Shown: positions 13,306-28,300 of the stretch, one piece after another | Numbering within the stretch: the first letter of the stretch is position 1 | Layout of the letters: every line of letters starts with the position of its first letter | Assembly: GCF_000224145.3 (NCBI RefSeq) | Contig: NC_020173.2 | Span: 2,698,496-2,762,495 of the forward strand | Source: Ciona intestinalis | Taxonomy: Eukaryota > Chordata > Ascidiacea > Phlebobranchia > Cionidae | Direction of reading: 5' to 3' | Length of the DNA: 64,000 bases | Notes under the pieces: model-generated | The model's input: only the letters and a program-made list of their open reading frames with translations | The model's database searches: none | Told to the model about the DNA's origin: nothing | Translations under genes and position numbers: made by a program

Positions 13306-16300
13306 TCACGTGGTCTGGTTTGCATCGCGACGAGCGACGACGTCATATGTCTCGAAATCTCTGTGTTCCTGGGGAAGCACCGCGTCATAAGACTCAGGAA
13401 CGTTTGTGACGTCAGTCGAACCCGAAATGACGTCAATGGGGTAGTATCGATGTTGGGGATGTACCGGGTGGTACTCGTCCCTTGATGACGCACGACTGCT
13501 GACGTCACTGGGGTTGAAACGTCGATCACTGGATGATGGATAAGATCTCTCAGATGAAGAGACGGGATGACTCTTCCAGGGAGCGTTTGTTCCGGTGGGA
13601 AGGGTTGTGTACTCAGGTGGTGGGGATGGTGACGTCACACTGACAAAATAATGACGCAGTTTAGTAAAATTAATGACGTCACACTATCAAAGCAGTGAAG
13701 TTTGGTGAAAGTCATTTAGTGAAACTCATAACAAGAAATGAAAATAGTTTTTATTTTTTAGTATGGACTTTATGTAGGAATTATTATCCGTATGACATCA
13801 CTAGTTTATTACGTCATCTTACCTGGAAATCATTTGAACGTTCTTCATCGGCAAATCGACCTGGGGTGTTTTCCAACCGTTCAGTTTCATCAGGATTTCC
13901 TAAGATATGAATGAAAATGTTTAAATATGGGGGGGGGGTTAAAATAGCAGTATTTATTAAACCGATTGTATTTGATGCATTTGATGGCGATAACTGTGTC
14001 ATTTTTAAAGGACATTTGTATAGAAATAATACTTACGGTAAAGGATGGTCTTTGGTTTGGTTGTGCACACCAACATTCATGCATGAGTGAATATACTTTG
14101 GCTGGACACTGGTCAGGACATGTAAGCAACTGTCGACGACTGATCATATCCAACACCTGCATGAGATTAAAGTTTATAATCTATTCTACTCTGCATGGGT
14201 AAAGTCCTGCAGCATGGCACGCCATGGAATTTCGGCCATGATTGCCGCTAGTTTAGAATGTACGAAGATAAATTTCAATAGAACTTACCTCATGGTTGCT
14301 GTATCCACAGTAAGGTTGCAATCCATAGCTGAAAATTTCCCACAGAAGAACTCCAAACGACCAAACTGCAGACTTGTCAGAAAACTGCCAACTGTGAATA
14401 GATTCCGGGGCCATCCATCTGTTAATGTATAAGTTTTAACATCTATTTTTCTGTCCATGTATACGAAGACAGGCATTTTATAACTCGATAGTGAACGTAG
14501 GGTGTATGAATATGACGAATACACCAAGTGTCGGGTGTCTAAGAAAAAGCATGCTTTACCTTGATAGCGAGCATGATGTATACCACGTAACAATAAAGCA
14601 ACTTACCTGATTGGAAACATATGGTGACTCTGTGGTGGTGTGTAATAACTTGATGCATTCGACTCCATGATAATACCAAGGTTACATATCTTCAAAGTTC
14701 CATTATTGAACATTAGAATGTTTCTTGACGCGATATCTCGGTGTACAAAGTTTTTACTGCTGAGGTATTCCATGCCCGCAGCGACCTGTGGGGTAAAGTA
14801 GATTGTTACGTCATAGTTGTTATACGCCATGCACAGATTAGCGTCGAAGCTGCTGTACACTAAGTGGGACGATTGTGTATTTGTCGATGTGGGGTCTTCA
14901 TTCAAACAAGGCACTGCTTGTACAGTACAGGTGCCTGCTATATATGTCCACCTGCGTTTAGAGTTACTTACTTGAGCTGCCATGCCGACGAAGTTCGCGT
15001 GACTCGCATTGTTATCGATCGGTGGCTTGGTGACGTCATTCGCGGGTGACTGCATCGTGAGTTGATCTTGCAGAGTCGGCAGGTCGCTGTGTTCGAACAC
15101 TAAACATTTCGGGTGCATCGCTACCGCCTACAAACACACAAAAAGATTCAAACTAAACCACAAGGTCATATAGGTTCATTAACAAAGGGATTGCGTTACA
15201 CGATCCGTGCTGTGACGTCATGCTGGTGACGTCACAGCGGGGAAAATGTAATGATACAAATCAATACAAAAGCGAGGCCTTTTGCAAGTTACTAAATTAC
15301 TTTAAACATAAATATTTATGATGTGAATTACATTTCTATTAGCATTTATACGGGAAACAAGTTTGAAGGGAAAATGTGGAAATGCGATAATTTCGACGAA
15401 TATGGTAGCGATTAATGCTGTGTTGCCCCGACCATATAAGCAGAGATAAGTTAAGCGGATTATCCGAAGCAGTAGTTTAACACTTGGTTACAATTGCGGT
15501 TTAACTTGTGGTTAGGTTAGTCTTAGTGATTTAGTTCAAAACCACTTATTCAGCCGTTTGCTTATAAACCGCATAGTATGGATTATCGTGTCATAGTATA
15601 ACTGTGAATCTGTATTATGACGTGGGTGTAAACAAACATAAACATCTTATAAACTTTTTGTCGTAACACGAGAATTACGTCGTGTTATTATGACATAACA
15701 AGCTCAGATACGCTGACACGTCGCGAAACTGTTTATAATTTACTGAGTCGAATTGGCCAACGACTGTGTGAAAAATTTAAGAATCGTGACCGCGAAAAGG
15801 CAATACGCAAGTTAAGTCAACAAAAACAAAGAGAAACCTTTGGGCAAAAGGTCTAACTTTGTGGCACTGCAGGTGTTTGTGAATGTATAGAAACGTTCTT
15901 TTGTATATATTTGTATTGTTCTGTTCTCTATGGGTGAAGTCCTACATACGGTAAGGCACATCTGGGACCTGGGATTTAGGCTAGAGTTGTCCCATCACCC
16001 CAACACCCAGGGTGCTACCCCTATAGACAACACCAAATAGTGAAGCCTGTCGCTTTCGCAAATATGGAAAAAGTTACGTGTGTGCCAAACTGAAGAACCC
16101 GCTATATAAAGCTAAATTTATATACGTGTGGTTATACAACACATCTGTGTAGAATAAAATATATGGTTTAGGAATTTTCTACGTTTTTAAGTGTTGTTAA
16201 ATTTTTTTTTACCTTCAAGCAAGCGACATTTTGATGATCAATAGCTGAGAACAATTCCAGTTCTTTGTTGAAAACTTCCAAGTGAGATTGCGTGTAGTTT

Positions 16301-19300
16301 TCCTGCAGGGATTTGATTGCAACCTGAAAGTTAATTGGTTGATTAATTTATTAAATACAAAATTATTCAGACTTTAACTTTCAAGGTTAAATGTGCCTTT
16401 AAAACAAAACACTTATATGATAAATCTGAGTTGCCCTGCCATGCGCGCTTGGTAATATTGCGAATTCTTATGCTTTAAATCGGTCCAAAAACAACCCAAA
16501 ACGAATATTACTTTAATTAACTTAAAATCCGAAAGATAACCTAATATACTTTTAATATCTTAGAATTTTAAATATTTACGATAAGGTTTGTTAAATAATA
16601 AAGAAACAGTGTTAATGAGCTAAATATGAAGTAGAGCGAGTCTACGAGAAGCCCGCTATTTTATCTACCGATACAAACAATACACGGAGACTGTCTTAGA
16701 TGTTATCCGATCTAATACAACGATGTCGGAGATAGGCACGGGTTGTGGACATGCGGGTGTCTCTTATCTGATAAGACATACCCTGTATTCTTGGTTTCCG
16801 TGATTCGAAGTTTAATATTCGCAAAGGATCGAATTCAAATGAGTTAAAATTACAATTAAGGTTTTGTTTTTGAGAAAATTCTTTTCGAAGTCGGTGTAAC
16901 GGTGATTTTATAAGTTGATAAGATTTTTATCGAAAAGTAGACTATACATATATTTTTATCTAACGCGTGTTTGTGGCCTGTAACTTTCTGTTAAGTCTGT
17001 GTAATTGTAATTTGGCATTAATATGTATTTTCTTTCGTAAGGGAAAATATAAACGATTTTGATTGTATAGTACTATGGAGTAAAACACGAGTTTCGTTGG
17101 CACATAATGTATAGATTGAACCATGAACCAGTATGTTACCTTAACCTACTGTAACAACGCAATGTTTATATGTTTATAGTAGTTAAAACATCGGCGAGCG
17201 TGCACATCCTTTTAAGGGACGACAGGGGTTAGGGAGTTACAGTATATCATTCGATGAAGCTGGCTTGGAAATTTTCCAGTACTAGTGATTTTGACTGAGT
17301 GGCTTCTAACTTAAAATACGTTTTTTTTCTCAAGATTTTTCGTCAATGTTGTAAAGTAAAAGCTTTTAACGAATTAAAGCCAAAGACTTCGCCTTGACTA
17401 CGTCATTGTGTTTTATACTTCAGAGTAATTAAAATAACTTTTAAGCACAGGTCGGAGAAACTTGCCACACAAAACGAACTTCTATTAACGCAATTTTGTG
17501 TACACTCTCAACACTTAACGAGCGCTCGAAGTTTTCTGTTCTGATTAACATTCTCAAAGCATGAAGCGATCGAAAGGGGCGAAGTTTTAAAACGAAGTTA
17601 GAGTCCAAAAACCCGCAAAATACCGGAGGTAATAAGACAATTAGCTAACCCAAACCATCCATCATTCTGCTGGGTAAAAAACGAAATTGTGTTGTTGTTG
17701 TTAGCGATAGAATAATCCGTGAACTTATGACCGTCAGTAACCCGAGAACAAAACTATAACAAGTTACCGTTGACGGAAATTTTGGGGGATTAGGACAGTC
17801 CTTGTGCTTTCGAAGTAAAGCCGAACTGCAAGCGAGTTTTCGATTACTGAATAAATAGCAGCTTGGATTTGATTGACATGTTTTGAGAACCAATTTCTAA
17901 ACAAGTAAGAGTTGCCTTCAATCTGTTCCTACTATGTTCATTTAAGGGTAAAAGGCCAGCGAATTGGGCTAAGAATCCCCTAATTATATTGGACTTAAGT
18001 GTAATGGTCACTGCCTGTGTTAACAACTGGTTCGGTTTCGCAACAAAAACTACTTTGATGTAACTGTGACGTAATAAAGCTGCTTCCTAACTATTTGAAG
18101 TTCTCGGAACGTCTTGGGCGTTTGTTACGTCACACTTACCGGATATCCGTTCGCGAAATTTGCTTCGTTGGTGAGACGGGCTTTGAACACAGGGCCAAAT
18201 AAACCGTGACCGATGTTTGTTTCGAAACGAATGGAAGAAGATTGGACTTGGTGAACTTTAATCTGTGGGTGGGAACACGAGGTTATTAAAGCTGTATAAT
18301 GCGTGGGTTGGAATGGGATTTTCGGTTATTACGCAAGTATTTACTTGTAAATATGTATGGGGAATTGGCATATACGAAAACATGCCGTTTTAAGTCCATG
18401 TCGTTCAACTGATAGTTTTCAATGAATATTTATTAACCATTTATGAAGTGTAACGAACGTCGTTTTGTTAATACCAGTTCTTTTATTGTTATATCTTTAT
18501 TAGAATATTCGGAAAGCCATTTTGAAAGCCCTTAGACGCTTTCGACGTGTTTTTTGAAATAACACAATAAAATGTTCGGTAGCTTTTCTTTTGATAAACT
18601 GGATACGTATTATTTGCACAGGAACTGGTAAAGCCTTGGTTTCAACACATGGCAGACGGCACGGTGTAATGAAAGTGAATGGGGGTCGTGATGGAAATTA
18701 AAACATCAGAGAAAAGGGACGAAAATGGAGACCAAAGCTTATGATGAGAGAAAGCGGGTCGTTATAAAACAAAATATGGCTATTCTATGTGGGTGAGGTC
18801 CTACGACAAAACACACTCGTGTCAAAGTTGTCGCTTTTTTCAAACTTGAGCCGCAAGTTTACTACTAACCTGATTGGACAGTAGCGGAACTTTAGACTGA
18901 GATGGTGTGCTCTGATTGGATGGTTTTCTTCGGCAGCAAATGCAGTATAGGCTAATAGCAACGATTACGATTAATGCACATCCACACGGTAGGGCGATGA
19001 ACAAAATGTTTGTGGATGCTGAAACAATACACGAGTATACATTATGTATTATCCAAATGAGTTTAAGTTTATTTTTTGAGTAATGATTATATAGGATAAG
19101 CACATGCGCGATAAAAAGACAGGAAAACGACAGTTTTAAACACATACAGCATTTTCAGTTATAAGTTTATTTCGACTAACTGATTTCGTACTAAAGTTAT
19201 ACCAGTTACAAGACATATTTCAGATGTGTGTTGATGTCTTACTGCAAAATACCTACTTCAAGAATTAATCACTACTTACAGCATTTGGAGATTTTGCAAA

Positions 19301-22300
19301 CTTTTTTCTCAGTTCTTTGTTCGTCAACAAAACACCAGGGTTGGCTCATCCCGTGACCGGGGTTGCGACAAAAGTTATTTCCACCAACGAATTTCTGTTT
19401 GTGATGAAACATATAAAGTATGTCCAGCTAACAAAACGCTAGTCGATCTATCTTTAAATTTTGTTAGGTTATGAAAAAACATTCAAAGCTTTATCATTTA
19501 ACAAAGATTACAATAAAAAAATGCGTTTTACTTCGAAAGCTTGGAGAAATTGTGCAAAAAAAAAATTAGTACCCATTGATATAAACCCAATTACGTGCCC
19601 AATAGTTGGATATATTCAGACACACACCTTGTCGGTCATGTGTGCCGGCCATGACTTGCACAGTTCCCCAGTTTCTGCGATGTTCGTTCTTCCCGTGTAT
19701 TCTGACCCATCGTCATTGTAGCAATCATCTTCACTAGCTTGTGGGAGTCCGACACTTGTGCATTCGGATGACTGCGAAGACTTCAGAATGGAGCATTTTG
19801 CAGTGTCGAATAGTTGCTAGAGATGAAAAGTTTAAATTGGTTAAGTAAAAGAAACGACAATTTATTTAGGTACTTTCACAACCCCAATACTCTCGTTTTA
19901 CGTAATACCACCTTTGAGTGCTTCTTTTTAAGTGCCGATGGAAATGTTTTTTTGAGCTATATTTCATTTGAACTTGATAAATGGAATAAGAGCAATTAAA
20001 GTGGCAACGTCTATGTTTTAACAAAAAAATCGTAAACAAAAAGTTATTAGCTGAAACGACACGATTTAGCATTTATATAAACAATTATAATACCAGTTTT
20101 ATTATACCTTCATAAACGGATGCTGTGCGCGTTGTACGTATTCCTCATGGCAGATATCATGCTTGAGGGTATTACAATCTTCTTGGCATAACCCGTCTCC
20201 TTTTACTAGGTCCCCTGTAGCGTTATGGTGGCAGGGACGGAACACGAAATAACAAAACGCGGGAACAGCAAACTTCTGGCATTTCTCTGATACGTGTCTG
20301 GTGTCCGCTGTAATTAAATTAATATTAGAAATGTTTAATTGTATCCATGTAAAACTAGTTCGCTATAAATTTCGTGTCCCGTTTTTTTTATTTTAAAAAT
20401 TGATATGTTTTTTTTAAAGTGGTCGGAAAAAATACAAGTATTTTGTTATACATGGTCGTTCATGAGTTACCGCGTTTGTGTGATTGATTGTTTTATTGTC
20501 TTTTCTTGGAACGGTATGAAATGCCCAAATTTTATAAATGCCTATATTCTCTATGTATTGCGCTCGTTGACTCAATTTTTAAACTTCTAAATAAACTTTC
20601 TTGCCGCAAAAGTAAACCTAAATTTCCGCACGTGATACGGTACTTAGCATGGCTCAGTTTGGTGTCTTTATCTACAGCACCTCATGTCAAAATGCGGTGA
20701 TTAGTATTGAGAATATAGACCGCATGGAAGGCCGAGATAGACCCGATACAAACATAAGTTGTTGCAACAACATTGATCCCCCCACGATACAAGACTTGCA
20801 CTCTATCGTTGGAGTTAATTAAAACAGATACGATCAAAGCTTGGAACCGGATGCTCGCTGGCAAAATACGGGGAGCGCCTAACAACCATGGATGGAGGGG
20901 AAACAAATCGTGTTGTTGCGACCACAAACACAATTGTTATGTTCGCCATATGTCATAATGTTGAGCTGCATATTACTTGAACGTGTACTTTAAGACTTAA
21001 GTCAGTCACATGTAATATAACCCGTTTATGATTGGTTATAAGAGCAGATGTTGTTACAGTTTCCGCAAAGGAAAGCAGATGTTACTGGTTTGATTTTTCA
21101 GCTTCAACCTTTAACCTAAAGCTTGTATTGCACACAAAGGGGTGGTTCGGTGGTATCAGTGCGGAGATTGACATTTTGATGGAAATTTGCGAAAAAACAA
21201 TGCTTTGTAAAAAAAGGTAAAGAAAAAGATTGTTTTGGGGCTTGTAAGTGGTAAAGATCTATTGGGTTAAATACTAGTTGCAGATGGTCTTCTCGCTTTT
21301 CGACGTTGTATACATGCAGAATAGTATCTATATTGACATTATTTTTATTATATGTATATTATCACTTACATATTTGTGTGAGGGCAGTTGTTATTTGGGA
21401 TTCCATAAGAGATTGAGGAACGAATGCTTCAACATAGATATCCACACCATTAAGGAACTCAGCGCATGCAACACCCGTGTATTTTTCACATTTACCAGCG
21501 AAGTAGTCACTAAAAAATAATTGAATAAATGGTTAGATTGTACCTATTGTCTTGGAATACAGTCGGTGTAACACGGGTGTTCTGTTTCATACTCCTCGTG
21601 TCCGTTTACAAATTAACAAAGTATATATCAAAATATGCAAATTTTTCCATGTGCAAATCAGTCTACTCACATTTTTGGCTTTTCGTTTTTACCAGGGGGC
21701 GGTGGTTTCCCTAAACGGATAAAAACATAGAAATATATTAAAAGCTTATTCTAGCATTAAGTAGTCGCCCTTAATCCGGTAGTGTATTTGTTCTAAATAC
21801 GATACTAGGGTTTTAAAAAGTCAATCCACTTTGAAAATAAAAGCGAGTGGGATTAGATCAAGCTGGTATAAGATCAACTGAATTCACCGTGGCGCCATTG
21901 AATACTTGCGTTTAGAACTCCCGTTGTGGGAAAACCAACAAAATAGAATTTACTCTTGAAAATAGTCCTAAAACGTCATACTGACGTATTTGGGAACTTT
22001 TCGTAAATATTTTACTTGAAATTTTTATGATTCAAAAATAAATATGGGCTTAACATTTAGTTGCGAAAATTTTGACACTAATTTGCTGCAATAGTAGGAT
22101 ATTCATTGAATAAATCGTATTTGGAACAAAATAAGTTGTAATTATTGATGATTCATTTTAACACCAGTTATTGTACCAAAGTTTTGTACTTTTTGTTTGA
22201 ATCCGGAAATTTTAAAATGTTTCTTAATTACGTTTAATTAACGGCTACAGCTGAGAAACTTTGCTATATTTAGAAGTCCTGACTTTTGTGGGATTCCCGC

Positions 22301-25300
22301 TTTGTAGCAAAAATGAAAGAAGCTAACGGTTTTATAAAGATCTTAGAATGAAATAATCAAGTGCCACGAAATAAGTAACCGACAAAAACATTGGACTATA
22401 TCTTTTTAGCCATTTTACTGAAGGTGCCCCAAATATCAAGCTGTTTTAGCGGTTAAATGCAGGCAACTAACAAAGAACGTTTATATTTCTAGATCTGTGT
22501 TATATTTATCCCTGTTTTGATTTTTTACCCACTTGGGTGTCGAGAGTTGGGGGTTAGGGGGTTACAATTGGGAGACACGCGATAAAAGATTGGGGGGTTG
22601 TTGTATCCGGTTAGGGGGCTCAAGGGGTTACCACTTCTGTCAAGTACCCCTGTGTCGAAGAGTGCGAGCGGAAAAAGCGACAATCGCGGAATTTAATAAA
22701 AGTTATTTGCAGAAAAAAACAATTTTTTATGAAACTTTGGATAATTTTCGTGTTTATATTAAAATGCAAGGAATTAAAATAATAGAAATATTAAAATACT
22801 TTATATCAAATAAAAAACTGTATAAGCAACTCGCAATACAACTTTTTTCCAAGGAATAAATATAACTCATGATTAAAAAATAAAATCATATATCAGATAT
22901 ACTTACGGAAGGATACTTTTAAGTGTGCAGAAGTTTGTACGCGACTGATGCCGTCTGATGCTTCACATCTGTATAGTCCCGAATCCGATGTAAACACCTC
23001 TTTAATGCGCATGCGTGAACCCCATTTGCGCTTAACAATGTTCACTCTTTCGTCATAAGCAGGGTCAATGAGAAGGTCTTCTTTGTACCTTAATAATACG
23101 AGTTGTTAAGTAACTGTTTATCGTAATCGGTATATACAAACTCGCATGAACTTAAATGGTTAGGTATTAGGAAGTACAATGTGTATTTTGTTCACTTTGA
23201 TCTATAAACACCATGTAACTTTTCCGTAACAATGATAGTTATTTATTTCGTATGACGTGGAGAAGTCACGAAATTGCTATCATTACGTAATGATACCGTG
23301 TAGGGATTTAGGGTGGAGCTGTTAGTCAAAATACAAGTTTTAAATCAACTGTAATTTTGAATGTTATTTCGATTGTGGGAAGTTTAACTCAAAGCTTCCG
23401 GGTTCGTATGCCCATGGGAATATTTAATAAAGGATGGCGAAACGAGGATAATTTTGAAAAGTATCCTGCTGTGCTTAATGGAAGCTTAACGAGGCTCGAT
23501 AGCCAACTTTGAACTGAAACAAATACTTTGAAGATAGGAGTTGTATTCTGTTTCTTCTATACAACTGTTGCGTTAAAAAAATTCGTTTGAATCCAGTCTA
23601 AGACGAAAATTATGATAACTATATGTTAGGGGCTGTTTTGTACAGACGGTACAGACAGGCAGGCTACGTGGGATTAGGTGCGAGTTTTAATACATATTAG
23701 GAGAGCTGAGTTGCTGATGCGGTAACTACTTATAACAGGTATATCTGTTAACTGCAAAGATGCTAGCACTTAAGGTGCATCATAACAGCAATCATCGGAT
23801 AATTCGTAGAAACAACAATGTGGTTTAGGTAACACTGACGTGCCCATTTTACCGATAACCCGTGACGGCCATGACCGAGATAGATACTTGACAACGGGGC
23901 ATACCGGGGGCTTAATCGCACGCTATACCGCCCAAAACGCGACAGGGCCGAACTTTATTAAGCAAGACACACCTTTCGTACTGTTGCTATTTTGGTCCAA
24001 TTTAATTCCTTCCAATAATGCGACAAACTCAAGGTTTTAACCATCAAAACACATCCGTATTCAAGCGTGACTGACGTAGCGCCCTAAATTAATTCAACCA
24101 TGACGTAATATTTTAAAGCTCTTTAGACATTTATGAAAAATTACAAAACTTCTCAACAAATTAGATCAGTAGCCACATTAACCAAAATAATGCAATCTAA
24201 TGAACAAAACGAAACGCCACCCATGGTGTAGTACGCCGAAGCAACTCCTTCAAAGGCTTTTAACCTGTCATTGTTGGCCATTTATCTAATAACACCCCCA
24301 ACAGGAGCATCTAGAAATGTAAGAATGCCGAGAAACCAATACCGAACTCCCTAATTCTGAATGACGAATGTGCGCATCATTTCGAATCTAATTTTCAAAG
24401 ATTTCGACGGACAAAAATGGACTTGGTAGATTCCAATTGATTTCGTGTCAATTTGAAGTCATAATGGCAATACATTAAATTGTCAATACGCGTTAAAGTA
24501 AACATTACGCTATGAGTCATTTGTTTAGCGGCCATTGAATAGTTATATGATAAATATATTGGGTTAAAATGTCCTTTTTCTACATGTAATCTTGCCGTGA
24601 GTGTTTGGCGTTCAGCTGTCAATCAAATGACGTCACTTGGTATGGTTATTTGAAGCAAACATTTAATCTAATCCGATTATGCGCGAGGCGCGTGTAACAG
24701 GATAATGAACGAGCGACAAAACTGTTACGAAGATTGTGGTTTGTTAATACAACTATCTTTATTTTGACTAAACAGTTTACTAACTGTCCCAGCACCTTAC
24801 GCAGATGTTGGTGCCGAAAAAACCTGCTGCATGCCAAAAAACGCCGACAACCAGCTGGTTTTAGAAAGTGGTTATCGACTGTTATTACTACGAGAATTTT
24901 TAACGTTTTTAAAATACTTAAGTAATAATCAGGGTTTAGAACCAAAAACCAACAAACTGGGATTGTTTTAAAACTTACCAAGTGAATGTAAGATTGGTCT
25001 GAGATGCAGAAGCGACTTTGCATTTGAAGTTCACATTATCACCGGATACAGCGTTTAAACTACGCATGCGGGAAGCGATACGAAGTGAGGACTCCATTTC
25101 TGCAAGATAAGAAAGTTATTCTGATGACTTCAATGAGCGTTAAGGATTTATAATTTAGTAAATGCAACATGGTTTCTTAAACTTTGAAACTTTCACCAAA
25201 AATACATAATTTCGAAAAAGTTTAGAAGCTGTGTCAAGTTCGAAATTTTAAAATATCGGTGATTGCAATTAGACGCAGCATATTTGGGTTACTACAGTTT

Positions 25301-28300
25301 AAAAATCGAACAGGAATAAACATGTCTTAGTTAAAATTTAAGATTTTTTTAGATTTTTCGTTAAACTTCAGCTTGATGTACAAGTTCTGTGTTTCGTCAC
25401 TCGCTATTGTGACATCACAAGCGAAAGACGTCAACGCTCTTGCAGCGCGATTAATGGCGGCCAAACACGATAACGCGGTGACGAATCATTTTGCGATTTT
25501 AAAACCACGTGATTGGAAAAGGCGGGAAAAACAAAGGAATAGTTCTCGAAAAAAGTGTTTGTCTGTTATTGTGACGTAGGTCTTCTGCAACAATCGCTAC
25601 GTCATCGCGTCTGGACGAATTGGAGCGATTCAAAGTAAATGACGTGTCAATGCTCATAGTGACGTGAGTGGCGCATCACAATGCGCTAAGACAACACCAA
25701 CTAATGGGGTTGGCGGGGCACGAGTAGTGCTGACTGAAAATGGGGCTTAAGGGGGTTATCTATCGAAAAGTGCAAGTCCCCTACAGGTGCGCTCACTCCT
25801 AGGGTGATCAAAGACACCGACTGTAGGGGTAAGGGGTGTCTGTGGGACGAGTATCTTAAACTTCTGGGACCACGTCAACTGAACGACGTAAGCCGATTTC
25901 AAACTTGAGCGTTTTGTTTGGAATTTAAAATGTTGGTTCGAAATTTTGCAGTTCGAAGCAAAAAGTTTGAGATAAGTTATTTTAACATTCATTAGACGAT
26001 TGTGTCATTTTACATTGAGAAACTATAGAAATTCTATAAACCATGACCCTGGTCATACTTATATGTGGCAAACAAATGACATGACGAATAGAACCCTGTG
26101 GCGGTATATGTTTGATTGATATTTTCTTAAGGATAATATCTCCATACACAGATAAATCAAAGCCTTGTTTTGACGATCAACCCGTCAGCTGGTGTTAATA
26201 CGAACTTGATTTATGCATATTTACTGTTTGCACAGATTTTGATCTGTCTCGCCTAGCATTATGTATAGAATAATGTACATGGGCGTGTTTGACTTGAAAA
26301 GATCGCACTATTTTCACATACAGGTTCTGCGGTGAACTTTCCTCTATTTTAAGCGTATGTTGAAATTTATGATTAAATTTCTCGCCTGACCGTAACAAAA
26401 ATATTTGCATAGTTCTGCCAAATAAGTTACCACAGACATCATATATAAAATATATATTATGTTTATGCCGTTGCTTATAGCAACTTAAAAACACAGCCAG
26501 TGTGCTGATTGGTTAATCTCATGACCCGTTCCCGCCCAGTGGGGATTATAACGTCATAATGTTGGGTTATTGTGACGTGTCTTTACTTTGATTACGATGA
26601 TAGACATAAACCACTAACCACTAAAATATTTTTGCATTTTCTAAAATTATATAGTACAGTGGGGGAAGACGGGACACTTTTAGCATAAAATATCTGAATA
26701 TCTAGATCGTGGTTTAAACAATTAACAACAGTCTACGAGAGTAGTGATGAAGTAACGGTTTCATTCTTTGTATGTTCTTTGTTTACTACCAGGTGGGACA
26801 AGAAAATAGGATGAAAAGGTGTCCCATTTCCCCCCTACTATATTATCCACGGTCTACTAGAGATATGCATACGTACATAAATTAAACGTGCGTTTTATGG
26901 CATATTTGTAACCTGAACACAAGGTCAAATATGATATACGATTCTGAAGAGCTTTTGAAACGTTTATAAAAATTCCGTTGTGTCATTTTCCGGAAAAGCG
27001 TTTCTCAGTTTTGTGTTCCGCATATGTTGGCTTGAATAGCGGGAATTTTGATTTATGTAGCAATTCAGACGTCACTATATCTTATATGTGCAAATACTAT
27101 TAAATTATGACGCGTTTTATAGGAAGCAGGGAGATTTTTGCAACACGGAAATATTCTGTATCAAAATTTTGCAAAATTAATAGTTTTGTAAAGTGACACG
27201 CGAGTCGGACTAATTAGACATTAGTTACGATCATTCCTAACCACTATTAGTCTAATTAGAGCGACCACACCCCACTAATATAAGTTCAGCGCGGTCAAAG
27301 CAAGGTCTAAAACGAAGGAAATTAACTATTTGAACTCAAAAAGGAAATTCGCCGACTCACCGTCGTCGCTCGTGTCTACTTCCGTCTCTTCCGCGACTCC
27401 GTTCGATCTGGAACAAAAGAAGATTCGATTGAATCAAAACATGAGAGAACAATGCTGGTACAGCTGTTTACACAAAAGAATCATTGTCAAGCACTGCAGC
27501 CGCGGTCGGCGCGTTTTTGCAGCGAAGAATTTTCTGTTTGTTATTTAAGATTCCCGCCTCATTTACTTGAAGGTTGCTCAGAGTTCGAAAAAAAAACAAT
27601 TTTTCAATATTTTGGGATCCGGTTCCACCCGCAAAGTCACGTTTGTGTAGGTTTAAACTAACAACAATACCGCCTAATGTGACGTAACAAGCACATGTTG
27701 TGAGGTAACTAATGACCCGGGGTGAGTAGTTAACGATGCATGAGAGCAAACCCCAACAGTTTTTAATTTCTCTAATAAACATCCTCTTTTGCCCGGAAAT
27801 TACTGGGTGTTCTGCTATTTAGATTAAATTAAACATATAAGCAAATATTTCAGGCAGTTAAACACAAAAGAAATTGTTATTTATCGGCCCTTTAGAACTA
27901 ACTGTCAAATCGTCACGTTTTTTATCCAATAAACTGAAACGTGTGGATTATAAATCACATAATGACGTCAAAGCTTAAATTAAAGTTCTTTAACACTGTA
28001 GTTAAACCGCCCACAAAAACGAAGGTGCAATTTAACCATTATGTGACAAGCGTAGACACTTTACGAACAAAGATATCAAACAAAACGATAAAAACGTGTC
28101 CGTAATTAAGTCGTACATCGGAAACATCGCAAAATGCGGGCAAGACGGTTACTGGCTTGGCTTAAGCTGTGTTCTAACCAATGTAGATTACACGAGCTTA
28201 AACCGTCCATGGCGGTCCGTGGTAATGAAAGTAAATATTAAAAGTTTAAACCTCGCTTAAATTTGTTTCGAGACAAACTTTAATGAAATTATGACCAATA

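Noticed and set aside
14603..15118. 171-codon read-through ORF as a single kinase exon
   Set aside because: The 62 codons in the middle have consensus donor and acceptor sites and no similarity to ROR; removal restores the family sequence. Kept as a finding, not as the main model.
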